Assembly (NCBI GenBank): GCA_004796425.1
Contig: QZLB01000012.1
Span: 1 to 33,619, forward strand
Direction: 5' to 3'
Origin: Desulfobulbaceae bacterium
Lineage (GTDB): Bacteria; Desulfobacterota; Desulfobulbia; Desulfobulbales; Desulfocapsaceae
DNA: 33,619 nt
Shown: piece by piece, positions 18,319 through 27,251 of the stretch
How positions within the stretch are numbered: position 1 is the stretch's first letter
Layout of the letters: each line of letters starts with the position of its first letter
Position numbers and translations under genes: made by a program
The notes under the pieces: model-generated
What the model saw: the letters and a program-made list of their open reading frames with translations, nothing else
What the model was told of the DNA's origin: nothing
The model's database searches: none

Positions 18319-18945
18319 ATGATAGCAGCATTGAGCGGGATTATTCTTCATAAAGGATCGGACCGGGCGATAATTGATGTGTCCGGGGTTGGCTATGAGG
18401 TTTTTCTGACCACGGAGGCCCTTGCAAAACTTCCTGAAAAAGATGATCCGATCTCACTCTTTATCCATACCCATGTGCGTGAAGATGCGATTGTTCTCTA
18501 TGGCTTTCTCGAGGAAAAAGAGAAGGAAATGTATTTGATCCTGACTACGGTGTCAGGAGTTGGACCAAAGCTTGGTATGGCCATTCTGTCCGGCATGAGG
18601 GTTGACGATTTATGTCGTGCAATTTCAGGAAAACAGATCAAGCTCCTAACCGCACTTCAGGGGGTTGGCAAGAAAACTGCCGAACGGATCTGTGTCGATC
18701 TGAAAGATAAAGTCGGACATCTCTTTATCGATGACGGTTTTGAAGCTCAGGAGGGTGAAGTGGCCACTGCTTCGGCGACCTCATCCACGGTGATGGATGC
18801 GCTCTCAGCACTGACCAATCTGGGATATAGTGATCCTGTCAGCAGGCAGGCACTGAGCAACGTGAAAAAAAGACTAGGAGATCAGGCTTTTTTTGAGCTG
18901 ACGGTTGAAGAACTGCTTAGAGAATGCCTGAGAGCACTTGCATGA
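18319..18945 (+). CDS. ruvA: Holliday junction branch migration protein RuvA
   Basis: RuvA binds four-way junctions as a tetramer and loads RuvB. The 208-residue protein has the N-terminal OB-fold ([36 protein letters not shown]), two helix-hairpin-helix motifs ([36 protein letters not shown]), and a C-terminal three-helix RuvB-contact domain ([20 protein letters not shown]). A GGGGAG site precedes the ATG. The stop overlaps the ruvB start as ATGA, implying translational coupling. Confidence 0.97.
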   Translation: MIAALSGIILHKGSDRAIIDVSGVGYEVFLTTEALAKLPEKDDPISLFIHTHVREDAIVLYGFLEEKEKEMYLILTTVSGVGPKLGMAILSGMRVDDLCRAISGKQIKLLTALQGVGKKTAERICVDLKDKVGHLFIDDGFEAQEGEVATASATSSTVMDALSALTNLGYSDPVSRQALSNVKKRLGDQAFFELTVEELLRECLRALA

Positions 18946-20006
18946 ATATTGAAGAAGATCTGTTTGGTGACGAGCGATTCGTAGATCCCGCTCCAATTGG
19001 CAGGGATCATGCCAATGACAATGCCCTGCGGCCCAAGCGTCTCTCAGAGTATATTGGTCAGGAGCAGGTCCGCAAAAACCTCGATGTGTTTATTAGAGCT
19101 GCGCTGAAGCGCAATGAGCCTCTCGATCACGTGCTTTTTCACGGCTTTCCCGGTCTCGGTAAAACAACACTTTCCTATATTATTGCCAATGAGATGGGCT
19201 CGGGGATCAAAGTCACATCCGGCCCGGTGATCGAGCGTCAGGGTGACCTTGCCGCAATCCTGACCAGCCTGCAGGAAGGTGATGTGCTCTTCATCGACGA
19301 AATCCATCGCCTCAATCATGCCGTTGAGGAGATACTGTATCCGGCGATGGAGGATTTTCAGCTGGATTTGATCATTGGTCAAGGCCCCGGGGCACGCTCG
19401 GTAAAGATGGATCTCCCCCGTTTTACCCTGGTAGGTGCGACAACCAGGACTGGTTTGCTGACACCGCCTCTTCGTGATCGATTTGGCGTAATACTGAGGC
19501 TTGATTTTTATTCACCTGATGAACTGGTTGATATTGTCCAGCGATCATCACAGATCCTCGGGCTGACTCTTGATGAGTCAGGGGCGTTGGAACTCGGTAG
19601 AAGGTCTCGTGGAACTCCTCGAATTGCCAATCGATTGTTGAGAAGAGTGAGGGATTTTGCAGAGGTTGGAAACCATCGTATTGTAACAAAAAAAGTAGCC
19701 GATGAAGCGTTGACCCTACTCGAAGTCGACCGGTTTGGACTGGATGAGATGGACCGAAGGATCATGCTGACGATTATAGATAAATTCCAGGGTGGCCCAA
19801 TCGGGCTTGAAACACTTGCGACCGTGGTCTGTGAGGAAAAAACAACCCTTGAGGACGTTTATGAGCCATACCTGATCCAGTCAGGTTTTCTTACCCGAAC
19901 TCCCCGGGGGCGGGTTGCAACCGCCAATGCTTTCAAACATTTCGGCAGGGAGATGAAAACTCACACCAAAGTACAACCCTCTCTCTTTAATGATCAGGAT
20001 AGTTAG
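18942..20006 (+). CDS. ruvB: Holliday junction helicase RuvB
   Basis: RuvB is the AAA+ motor of branch migration. The 354-residue product has [19 protein letters not shown], Walker [19 protein letters not shown], Walker [26 protein letters not shown] cut to its core LFIDEIHRL, sensor 1 VGATTRTG, arginine finger region PLRDRFGV, and the C-terminal winged helix ending [11 protein letters not shown]. The ATG at 18942 overlaps the ruvA stop by 4 nt. An in-frame upstream ATG at 18924 lies inside ruvA and lacks support. A hairpin terminator follows. Confidence 0.97.
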   Translation: MNIEEDLFGDERFVDPAPIGRDHANDNALRPKRLSEYIGQEQVRKNLDVFIRAALKRNEPLDHVLFHGFPGLGKTTLSYIIANEMGSGIKVTSGPVIERQGDLAAILTSLQEGDVLFIDEIHRLNHAVEEILYPAMEDFQLDLIIGQGPGARSVKMDLPRFTLVGATTRTGLLTPPLRDRFGVILRLDFYSPDELVDIVQRSSQILGLTLDESGALELGRRSRGTPRIANRLLRRVRDFAEVGNHRIVTKKVADEALTLLEVDRFGLDEMDRRIMLTIIDKFQGGPIGLETLATVVCEEKTTLEDVYEPYLIQSGFLTRTPRGRVATANAFKHFGREMKTHTKVQPSLFNDQDS

Positions 20007-20019
20007 AGCGGCCATTCCA

Positions 20020-20045
20020 ACCGGCTGATCACGCCGGTCTTTTCC
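20020..20045 (+). terminator. Terminator after ruvCAB
   Basis: ACCGGC (20020-20025) and GCCGGT (20033-20038) form a 6-bp GC-rich stem with a 7-nt loop, followed by CTTTTCC. It sits 13 nt beyond the ruvB stop, and the downstream gap is AT-rich, consistent with the end of the operon. Confidence 0.6.
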
Positions 20046-20399
20046 TGACACAATACTTCTGTTGAAAAAATAGGTTTTTTTCGTATTTTCATCCCTGTTT
20101 AAGGGTTTGTATCTAACATTTTGATATTATTAACTTAGTATTTATCATCCCTTTTGTATCCACATTGCACCACCCGCTATTTTACATCTCTTGCTAAAAT
20201 TTTTTTAGAAAATAAATAATATTAATAAATATCAAATATTTAGGTTGTTATTGTGGGCCTTGGTTGTCGCTGGTAATTAGGTGGTTTCTATCTATTGCTA
20301 CTGAATATTGTGGTGCCTGACTTTTTGATGCGCTAGATATTGTATGTGACTCATATGTAGAACATCGCGCTATTTGATTGAATTATCGTGTCTTTTTCC
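20046..20399. other. AT-rich intergenic stretch before the dcw cluster
   Basis: About 350 nt of strongly AT-rich sequence, unlike the flanking genes, lie between the ruv terminator and the dcw promoter. I see no ORF with a plausible protein, no tRNA and no array. It may serve as an upstream activating region, but nothing specific is recognisable. Confidence 0.5.
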
Positions 20400-20427
20400 T
20401 TGACTTTGGGTTTCGTCTTAGTATAAA
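20400..20427 (+). promoter_or_regulatory. Sigma70-type promoter of the dcw cluster
   Basis: TTGACT (20400-20405) and TATAAA (20422-20427) are separated by 16 nt, close to sigma70 consensus. They lie about 60 nt before mraZ, at the head of a run of eleven closely packed genes. Transcription would begin near 20434, immediately before the first MraZ-type box. Confidence 0.7.
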
Positions 20428-20435
20428 ACGAACTG

Positions 20436-20476
20436 AAGTGGATAAAAGTGGATACTAAGCGGTTGAATAGTGGATA
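20436..20476 (+). promoter_or_regulatory. MraZ operator: four phased repeats
   Basis: Three exact AGTGGATA copies (20437-20444, 20447-20454, 20469-20476) and one degenerate copy (AAGCGGTTG, 20457-20465) stand 10-11 bp apart, so all face one side of the helix. MraZ is known to bind GTGG-containing direct repeats upstream of its own gene. The position just downstream of the -10 suggests autorepression. Confidence 0.75.
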
Positions 20477-20485
20477 AGTTCTGAG

Positions 20486-20956
20486 ATGGCAAAAGATGAA
20501 ACCATAAAAAGTCGCTTTCGTGGAAGATCTGAGCATGCGCTTGATCCGAAGGGAAGGATGAACTTTCCGAGTAGATTCAAAGATGTTTTGAAGCTCTATG
20601 GTTCAGATACCCTGATGATCACATCATGGGGTGAACACCTTCGTGTTTTTCCAGCCTCAGAATGGCAGCTGTTTGAGGATAAGCTCCTTTCCAGGGGGCG
20701 TGAAGAACCCAATCTTTCAAGCTTTATTCGACATGTTGTTTCAGGAGTGTCCGAATGTTCACTGGATAAACAAGGAAGATTATTGATCCCGCATTCTCTC
20801 AGGTCAGAAGTCGGTATTGCGAAAGATGTCGTTCTGAATGGAATGCTCGAATTTGTCGAAATATGGGATCTGGATGCCTGGATGGTCGAGTTCCGTAAAA
20901 CGCGAGCGAACCTTGATCAATACGGTGAGAGTCTTGCAAAACTCGGAATTTTTTGA
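20486..20956 (+). CDS. mraZ: Transcriptional regulator MraZ
   Basis: MraZ is the autoregulator at the head of dcw clusters. The 156-residue protein has two AbrB-like half-domains, SEHALDPKGRMNFPSRFKDV (about residues 13-32) and ECSLDKQGRLLIPHSLRSEVG (about 90-110), each with the conserved D-x-K/Q-GR core. It forms ring-shaped oligomers that bind repeated GTGG boxes, which are present upstream here. No strong ribosome-binding site precedes the ATG, and the last operator box is only 9 nt before it. The stop overlaps the rsmH start by one base (TGATG). Confidence 0.96.
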   Translation: MAKDETIKSRFRGRSEHALDPKGRMNFPSRFKDVLKLYGSDTLMITSWGEHLRVFPASEWQLFEDKLLSRGREEPNLSSFIRHVVSGVSECSLDKQGRLLIPHSLRSEVGIAKDVVLNGMLEFVEIWDLDAWMVEFRKTRANLDQYGESLAKLGIF

Positions 20957-21855
20957 TGGAAGCAACAGCATATTCCGAAATGCACCAGTCAGTGCTGCTC
21001 GAAGAAACCGTCCAGATGCTCCGGGTGCAGCCGGGCAAGCTCTATGTAGATGGTACCTTCGGCCTCGGGGGACATACGAGTCGAATACTCAAAGATTCAG
21101 CACCCGATGGGCGGGTCATTGCCTTTGAGTGGGACGAACGAGCCATCGAACTTGGCAGCACACGGATAGCTGAAGAACGAGAGAGAGTAACAATTATTCG
21201 TAAGAACTTTGCTGAGTTGGATGCAGGTTTGGCAGAAGCGGGAATAGAAGTGGTGGATGGAATAATGGCGGATATCGGGATGTCTTCACTGCAAATTGAT
21301 CATGGTCAGCGAGGGTTCAGCTTTAAAAAAGATGAACCACTTGATATGCGGATGGATCAACGCAGAGCTCTCACTGCCGCGACACTTGTTGATTCTGCTT
21401 CTGCTGATGAACTGGCAGATATTTTTTATTGCTATGGTGATGAGCGGCAATCCCGGCGCATTGCCAATTGCATTGTCGAAGAGCGAAGAAGAAAAAGAAT
21501 AGAAACCACTGCACAATTGGCAGATATCGTCGCTCAAGCGATCCCGAAGCGATTCCATCCGCCGAAAATACATGTGGCGACCAAGGTCTTTCAGGCGTTG
21601 AGAATTGCAGTAAACGATGAACTGGCAAATCTTGCTTCCCTGCTTGATAAAGCCGCCGACTATTTGGTGGCAGGAGGGCGGCTGTGTATCATTTCGTTTC
21701 ATTCAATTGAAGATCGAATGGTCAAGCGCAAACTGGCTGCAAGTGCGATGCTAAAACCGATTACGAAAAAGCCAATTATGCCGGAGCAGTCAGAAATTAT
21801 AAGAAATCCACGTGCTCGCAGTGCGCGTTTACGCGTTGCTGAGCGATTAGCATAA
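20956..21855 (+). CDS. rsmH: 16S rRNA (cytosine1402-N4)-methyltransferase
   Basis: RsmH (MraW) methylates C1402 in the ribosomal P site. The 299-residue protein shows LYVDGTFGLGGHTSRIL (SAM loop), MADIGMSSLQIDHGQRGFSF, PLDMRMDQ, HVATKVFQALRIAVNDEL and SFHSIEDRMVKRKL, all diagnostic. The ATG at 20956 shares a base with the mraZ stop; a TTG one codon earlier is the only alternative. Its position between mraZ and ftsL is standard. Confidence 0.97.
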   Translation: MEATAYSEMHQSVLLEETVQMLRVQPGKLYVDGTFGLGGHTSRILKDSAPDGRVIAFEWDERAIELGSTRIAEERERVTIIRKNFAELDAGLAEAGIEVVDGIMADIGMSSLQIDHGQRGFSFKKDEPLDMRMDQRRALTAATLVDSASADELADIFYCYGDERQSRRIANCIVEERRRKRIETTAQLADIVAQAIPKRFHPPKIHVATKVFQALRIAVNDELANLASLLDKAADYLVAGGRLCIISFHSIEDRMVKRKLAASAMLKPITKKPIMPEQSEIIRNPRARSARLRVAERLA

Positions 21856-21866
21856 CAGGGGGAAAT

Positions 21867-22247
21867 ATGAACTATCAAAACCATTATCAAAACTCGATTG
21901 AATTCGGTTCTCAGGCAGCAACCGGGGTTAAGATCAGACAAACGCTTACTCGCCGGCGAATAACTGAATTGCCTGGCGGGGTATCCCTGTGGGTTGCTGC
22001 GGTAAAAGTTTCGTGCTTGATTCTTTGTTCGGTATTAATTTGTTCCATGTGGATCAGTTCACAGATTGGCCAGGCTCACCTGGAAATCCAGAAAGTAGAA
22101 GCACAGCATCATGCGCTCAGAGCTGAATCAAAAGAATTGAGAAAAACAAAAGCGCACCATTATTCCAAGGATCAAGTGAGGCGGCAGGCAGGTGAACAAT
22201 TGGCCCTCTATGTTCCTGGAGATGACCAGGTACATATGATCAGGTAA
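21867..22247 (+). CDS. ftsL: Cell division protein FtsL
   Basis: The 126-residue bitopic membrane protein has a cytoplasmic N-terminus of about 40 residues, one membrane segment (VSLWVAAVKVSCLILCSVLI, about residues 40-60), and a periplasmic coiled coil rich in Glu, Lys and Ala (about 66-105). It ends in LALYVPGDDQVHMI, which resembles FtsL C-termini. FtsL joins FtsB and FtsQ and activates FtsWI in characterised bacteria. Sequence conservation in this family is low, so the call rests on topology, size and position between rsmH and ftsI. GGGGGAA precedes the ATG. Confidence 0.88.
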   Translation: MNYQNHYQNSIEFGSQAATGVKIRQTLTRRRITELPGGVSLWVAAVKVSCLILCSVLICSMWISSQIGQAHLEIQKVEAQHHALRAESKELRKTKAHHYSKDQVRRQAGEQLALYVPGDDQVHMIR

Positions 22248-22256
22248 CCCGGGAGT

Positions 22257-24134
22257 ATGGCTCCGAGGTCCCGTCTACGTACCAGGGAAGGCAAGAGGCG
22301 GTGGCTTGTTGTTGTTCCGGTGATCCTGGCTTGCACCGGAGGTCTTGTGTTTTTGATTACCAGTGGATATCTCGAAGTCCCCGATTCCTTACGGCGCACT
22401 CTTTCATTTTCCACGCGCCTAGACCAGGACCTCCCACGGGGAATTATCTACGATAGAAGTTACAAGGAACTTGCCGTCTCATATGAACGGGTTTCGGTAT
22501 ATGTCAATGTCCGGGAAATCGAGGGAATCGGGGCGATCGTTACGCCTCTTACCTCGATCCTCGAAGAATCGGAAGAAGATTTAAGAAAGCGGCTTGAGGG
22601 AGATACTCTGCGATTATGGTTGGCAAGAGATATTACCCAGGAGCAGGAAGATGCAATTAAGGCGCTTGATCTGAAAGGTGTATTCCTCCATCGCGAGCAT
22701 GTGAGATATTATCCAAATCAGGAGATAGGTGCGCATCTTGTTGGTTTCGTAGAGGAAGACACTGGACTTTCAGGGGTTGAATATTACCTGAACAGCCTTC
22801 AGACCACCTATCGGATAGGTGAGCAGCAGGCCCAAAAACTCACCAAACTTGAGGAGAGCCAGCCGGGAACAGATGGCCAGCATCTCATCCTGACGCTGGA
22901 TCTGAGGATACAGAGACTCCTTGAGGACTATCTCAGCTCACTTGAGCTGGATGCAGAAAATCGCCGCTATGGGGTGATGGTAATGGAAGCATCATCGGGG
23001 GCGATAATCGGTTATGCGCAAAAGCCGTCGTTTGACCCGAATCGCTTTCAGATTTTCCCCCAGAATAATTTTGTCGATCTTTTTAACCAGCCGATGGCGT
23101 TGCCTGATGAATTAAAAATCTATTTCCGGGATCTTTCTTTGCTGGAAAGTCAATATTCAGAAGAAACAGCTAACCTCCCTTGGTCAATCACCGCCGAGGA
23201 TCGTCAACTCGGGGTTCAACTACAACTCTGGGAAAAGCTTGGTACCGGCAAAGGACAGCGCTACGATTTTGTCAGTGAGCCGCCAGAGCTTTCTAACCGG
23301 GTGGCCAAGGATCAAACCGGTACAATGCATCGAGATTTTGAGACCGTACCGGTTCTGCTCACACCATTGCAGATTGTCACGGCTGTTGCCCGGAGCTTTT
23401 ATGATGGAAGCACTATTACCCCGCATGTTGCAGACCGTTATGTGCTTAGGAAAAATCAGTCAGAATTTTTGCTGGAAGACCTAGAGCAGGAAATGAGTGG
23501 CAACAACCTGCAGCCTGGTGTTTCGGCAGAAGTTGCAAAGTTATTGAGTGCCCAGGGCAAAAAAGGCTCGGGGCCGCTGGATACACTCACTGTGGGAGGG
23601 GAAAGTATTTCTTATACCTCCGTAAATAAAAAGAAAATTTTTACGAACCATCGGATGAAACTTGGTCTGCATCCGGCCCAGAATCCGGAATTGATTTTCT
23701 TTGGCCTGGTCAGTGAAAACGGCTATCGTGTTCTACAGCGTAACTTATCTCGTTTTGAACAAACATTTGAGGATATCTATGCGCCTGTTGTAGCCCGCCA
23801 GAATGTCATTAAACACCTCATGAGTATGATGGAACCGCGTGAGCTTAAAACGCGCAATTTACGGGGGGGAGGCGGTCCAGGCGGTGAGCCTCAAGTTATT
23901 CCTACTGGCGGCACCAAGCGTAAACCGCTGTTTATTACCAAGATGCCCGATTTAACCGGCTTGAGTTTACGAAAAAGCTTGCGCATATTACAAGGAACCG
24001 GCGTAACCGTCACGGTCAAAGGAAGTGGCCGAGTGGTGAGACAGGAACCCGAGCCAGGGACGGTACTGGTATCGGGTGCCACCGTAATCATAGAGCTTCA
24101 ACCCGACCGTGTCGAATTGAAAGCTGAGAAATGA
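22257..24134 (+). CDS. ftsI: FtsI/PBP-like division protein lacking the transpeptidase active site, with PASTA domain
   Basis: The 625-residue protein sits in the ftsI position. It has a basic N-terminus, one membrane anchor (about 15-37), a dimerisation region starting DLPRGIIYDRSYKELAVSYE (about 57-76), a transpeptidase-like region from about 215, and a C-terminal PASTA domain (about 563-620, MPDLTGLSLRKSLRILQ). The fold is recognisable by VMVMEASSGAIIGYAQKPSFDPN and LLTPLQIVTAVARSF. The catalytic SxxK, expected after D-L/V-F, reads M280-A-L-P283. The SxN region is shortened with no SSN, and the KTG strand reads VGGESIS (446-452). The frame is open throughout, so this is a maintained but apparently catalytically dead homologue. 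FtsI normally crosslinks septal peptidoglycan with FtsW, which is also missing here. Confidence 0.85.
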   Translation: MAPRSRLRTREGKRRWLVVVPVILACTGGLVFLITSGYLEVPDSLRRTLSFSTRLDQDLPRGIIYDRSYKELAVSYERVSVYVNVREIEGIGAIVTPLTSILEESEEDLRKRLEGDTLRLWLARDITQEQEDAIKALDLKGVFLHREHVRYYPNQEIGAHLVGFVEEDTGLSGVEYYLNSLQTTYRIGEQQAQKLTKLEESQPGTDGQHLILTLDLRIQRLLEDYLSSLELDAENRRYGVMVMEASSGAIIGYAQKPSFDPNRFQIFPQNNFVDLFNQPMALPDELKIYFRDLSLLESQYSEETANLPWSITAEDRQLGVQLQLWEKLGTGKGQRYDFVSEPPELSNRVAKDQTGTMHRDFETVPVLLTPLQIVTAVARSFYDGSTITPHVADRYVLRKNQSEFLLEDLEQEMSGNNLQPGVSAEVAKLLSAQGKKGSGPLDTLTVGGESISYTSVNKKKIFTNHRMKLGLHPAQNPELIFFGLVSENGYRVLQRNLSRFEQTFEDIYAPVVARQNVIKHLMSMMEPRELKTRNLRGGGGPGGEPQVIPTGGTKRKPLFITKMPDLTGLSLRKSLRILQGTGVTVTVKGSGRVVRQEPEPGTVLVSGATVIIELQPDRVELKAEK

Positions 24135-24156
24135 TCAGAATAGGTTGAGCAGATCA

Positions 24157-27100
24157 ATGGATTCGCAAGACGACATGCACAATACAGCATCAAATCACTC
24201 CCAAGCGATTGGGGAAACCTTCGCCGGGATCGATTTCAACGTGGTCAAAGGAAGCTTTCGGGATGATCTGGTAATTACATCGATTACAGCTGATTCCAGA
24301 AAGGTCACTGCTGGGAGTATTTTTGTCGCGGTACGGGGTTTGAAATCCGATGGTCATCGCTTTATTGAGCAGGCGGTGAAGGCCGGGGCGGTGGTAGTGG
24401 TTGCTGAGCAGGGGAATTTTTCTGCAGATAAGTCTCTGACTGGTCAGGCAGTAGTGGTTACGGTGGAAGACACTGAGCTGATCCTGGCCTACCTCGCGGC
24501 CAATTATTATCAGCATCCGGCAAAACAATTATTTATTTCCGGAGTGACCGGAACGAATGGCAAGACCACGGTTACCTATCTAATCGAGCGGGTGCTTAAA
24601 GAACTTGAGATTCCAGTCGGAGTCATTGGTACGATTGAATACCGTTTTCCCGACCCGGCCGGTGAGTTAATTATTATACCGGCCCCATTTACTACCCCCG
24701 ATCCGATATTGCTTCATGCCGTATTGAGACGTATGGTCGATAATGGGGTCAGCCACGTAATTATGGAAGTATCTTCCCATGCCCTTGAGCAGAAGCGACT
24801 TGGTCCAATTACTTTCTCCCAGGCATTATTCACCAATTTTAGCCAGGATCACCTTGATTACCACCACTCAATGGAGGATTATTTTGAGGCCAAATGCCTC
24901 TTGTTTCGAGAACATTCCAATGGAAGCACCCAGGCAATAATTTACGATCCGGATCACCATGACAGAGAAAAATCGCTCTGGGCGCAACGTCTAGTAACAC
25001 TCTGCAAATCGCTGCAACTCCCTGTGGTCACTTGTGGGGACTCCGCCCAGAGCCAGGTACGGTTGAATCGATGCACTGGAGACCGACATGGCATCTACCT
25101 GGAGTTTCTCGATTCTTCTTTAACTCATCGAATTCTCAGTTCGCCACTAGTGGGAAGATTCAATGTGGAAAACCTGTTACTTGCTTATACGGCGCTGGAA
25201 CAGATGAGATTTGATTCAGACCGTGTGTGCAGCATCCTCAGTACTGCACCAGGGGCTCCCGGAAGATTAGACCCGGTAAGTTTTCACCAGCTCTCTGATA
25301 ACCTTCCTTCAACCTATGTGGACTATGCCCATACCCCTGATGCCCTCGAAAAGGTTTTGCAGACGCTTAAAAAACTCCCCCATCGAACACTCTTCTGTGT
25401 TTTTGGTTGCGGGGGCGATCGGGACCGTTCCAAACGACCACTCATGGCCGAGATCGCTGTTTCCTATAGTGATGTGGTGATTGTTACCGATGACAACCCG
25501 AGAACGGAAGATCCTGACAAGATCAGACAGGATATCATTGAAGGAGTTGAAACCGAAAGGATGGCATTACAACCGCGTACCTGGCTTTTTGAAAGAGCAG
25601 GTGAAGCCAAAGGGGTCGTTGAAATCGGTGATCGAGCCCGGGCGATTGAAGATGCGGTTCGGGCAGCTACCTCAGATGACATCGTACTAATTGCTGGCAA
25701 GGGGCATGAACAGTATCAGATTATCGGTCAGGAAAAGAGTTTTTTTGATGACCGATTGGCTGCCTGCCAGGCATCAATTGGCTGGGACGAGCAGACAATA
25801 AGTAATGCGCTCAAGCTGGATTACCATGCCAAACCCGGAGCCACAACCTTCACTGAAATTTCAACAGATACCAGAGAAATTAAGCAATCAGCTGTCTTTG
25901 TCGCCTTGAAAGGGGATAATTTTAATGGGCATGATTTTATCAACTTGGCACTCGACAAAGGTGCAGCCTGTTTGATTGTTTCAGAACGCCCCCGGGAAGA
26001 TGTTCGGGGTACCCCGGTACTATCAGTACCTGATACCCTGAGAGCACTTGGCGATCTTGCCCGGTGGCGGCGATCTGCACTTAGGCAGATGACCAATCCG
26101 GTCGTGGTTGGTATCACCGGCAGTTGCGGGAAAACAACGGTGAAGGAAATGACGGCCTCTATTATGGAGCAACAGTGGCCAGAGCGGATAGACCGCCCGG
26201 TGCATCGAGTGCTGAAAACCCAGGGAAATTTTAACAACCTTATCGGACTTCCTTTGACTCTGTTGCCAGCGAGTGTCACCCAGCGCGGAGTGATCCTTGA
26301 GATGGGAATGAATCAGTTTGGCGAAATAGAACGCTTAACAGAAATCGGTGACCCGGATATTGCCTGCATAACCAATATCGCCAGTGCCCACCTTGAAGGA
26401 CTGGGCAATATTGAAGGAGTCGCACGAGCGAAAGGTGAATTGTTCCAGGGAACCGGAGATCGGGCAATTCATGTGGTAAACCTTGATGATTCGTGGGTGG
26501 TTAAGCAAGCCAAATCATACACTAACCAAACAATCAGGTTCGGGATATCTGATCAGGCCTTGGCAGCAAAACCGGATGTCTGGGCAACAGAGACGAGTCT
26601 TGACAGCAATGGTATGGTTCGTTTCAGGTTGCATGTCGGCGGGCAAAATCAGTTTGTCCGGCTGAATTCTCCCGGAATGCATAATTGCATTAACGGTTGT
26701 GCGGCAGCGGCCATAGGAGTGGCGGCAGGGATTGACATCGAAACGATTGTTGAAGGATTGCAACAATTCCAGCCGGCCCCGAATAGAATGGCGCAATTAA
26801 TGACTCCTGCCGGGTTGAACCTGCTCAATGATACATATAACGCGAATCCGGTTTCAATGAGTTCTGCAATTAGCACCCTGGCCGGGCTTTCAGCGAGAAA
26901 ACGTGTTGCTATACTTGGTGACATGCTTGAACTGGGTGAAACGAGCAATAAATTACACCATGAACTTGGCCAGATTGCCGCAGCGGCCGGGCTCGATCTG
27001 ATCGCCGTTACTGGCAATTTCTCCGAGCATATCAGGCGGGGAGCACTTGATGCGGGAATGAACGAACATCAAGTTATTTCATTCAACGAAAAGCAGAGAG

Positions 27101-27225
27101 TTGTTGACTGGGTGAAAGAGCTGGTGCATAGTGGTCAACTGCAAAGCAATGACTGGATTCTGCTCAAGGCTTCACGTGGTCTGGCACTTGATACGGTGGT
27201 TGAAGATCTGATGCAGGATTGCTAA
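24157..27225 (+). CDS. murE/murF: Fused UDP-MurNAc-tripeptide ligase (MurE) and D-Ala-D-Ala adding enzyme (MurF)
   Basis: One 1022-residue frame carries two complete ligases. The MurE half (about residues 20-545) has P-loop GVTGTNGKTT (129-138), SSHALEQKRLG, the carbamylated-lysine segment EAKCLLF, and D446-N-P-R449, the signature for meso-diaminopimelate as added amino acid. The MurF half (about 550-1020) has P-loop GITGSCGKTT (652-661), TQGNFNNLIGLP, NIASAHLEGLG, NDTYNANP and ILGDMLELGE. Both active sites look intact, so the fusion should convert UDP-MurNAc-dipeptide to the pentapeptide in two steps. The ATG at 24157 is preferred; a TTG four codons earlier is possible. Such fusions are known in some bacteria. 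Confidence 0.96.
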   Translation: MDSQDDMHNTASNHSQAIGETFAGIDFNVVKGSFRDDLVITSITADSRKVTAGSIFVAVRGLKSDGHRFIEQAVKAGAVVVVAEQGNFSADKSLTGQAVVVTVEDTELILAYLAANYYQHPAKQLFISGVTGTNGKTTVTYLIERVLKELEIPVGVIGTIEYRFPDPAGELIIIPAPFTTPDPILLHAVLRRMVDNGVSHVIMEVSSHALEQKRLGPITFSQALFTNFSQDHLDYHHSMEDYFEAKCLLFREHSNGSTQAIIYDPDHHDREKSLWAQRLVTLCKSLQLPVVTCGDSAQSQVRLNRCTGDRHGIYLEFLDSSLTHRILSSPLVGRFNVENLLLAYTALEQMRFDSDRVCSILSTAPGAPGRLDPVSFHQLSDNLPSTYVDYAHTPDALEKVLQTLKKLPHRTLFCVFGCGGDRDRSKRPLMAEIAVSYSDVVIVTDDNPRTEDPDKIRQDIIEGVETERMALQPRTWLFERAGEAKGVVEIGDRARAIEDAVRAATSDDIVLIAGKGHEQYQIIGQEKSFFDDRLAACQASIGWDEQTISNALKLDYHAKPGATTFTEISTDTREIKQSAVFVALKGDNFNGHDFINLALDKGAACLIVSERPREDVRGTPVLSVPDTLRALGDLARWRRSALRQMTNPVVVGITGSCGKTTVKEMTASIMEQQWPERIDRPVHRVLKTQGNFNNLIGLPLTLLPASVTQRGVILEMGMNQFGEIERLTEIGDPDIACITNIASAHLEGLGNIEGVARAKGELFQGTGDRAIHVVNLDDSWVVKQAKSYTNQTIRFGISDQALAAKPDVWATETSLDSNGMVRFRLHVGGQNQFVRLNSPGMHNCINGCAAAAIGVAAGIDIETIVEGLQQFQPAPNRMAQLMTPAGLNLLNDTYNANPVSMSSAISTLAGLSARKRVAILGDMLELGETSNKLHHELGQIAAAAGLDLIAVTGNFSEHIRRGALDAGMNEHQVISFNEKQRVVDWVKELVHSGQLQSNDWILLKASRGLALDTVVEDLMQDC

Positions 27226-27251
27226 AATATCACTAAGGAAAACAGGTAATT

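Noticed and set aside
20046-20399. A possible small gene or RNA in the AT-rich gap before mraZ
   Set aside because: No start, ribosome-binding site or stable structure could be supported; only base composition is unusual.
22257-24134. Calling the FtsI homologue a pseudogene
   Set aside because: The frame is open for 625 codons, with anchor, dimerisation region and PASTA domain preserved and tight operon spacing. Loss of activity does not mean loss of gene.
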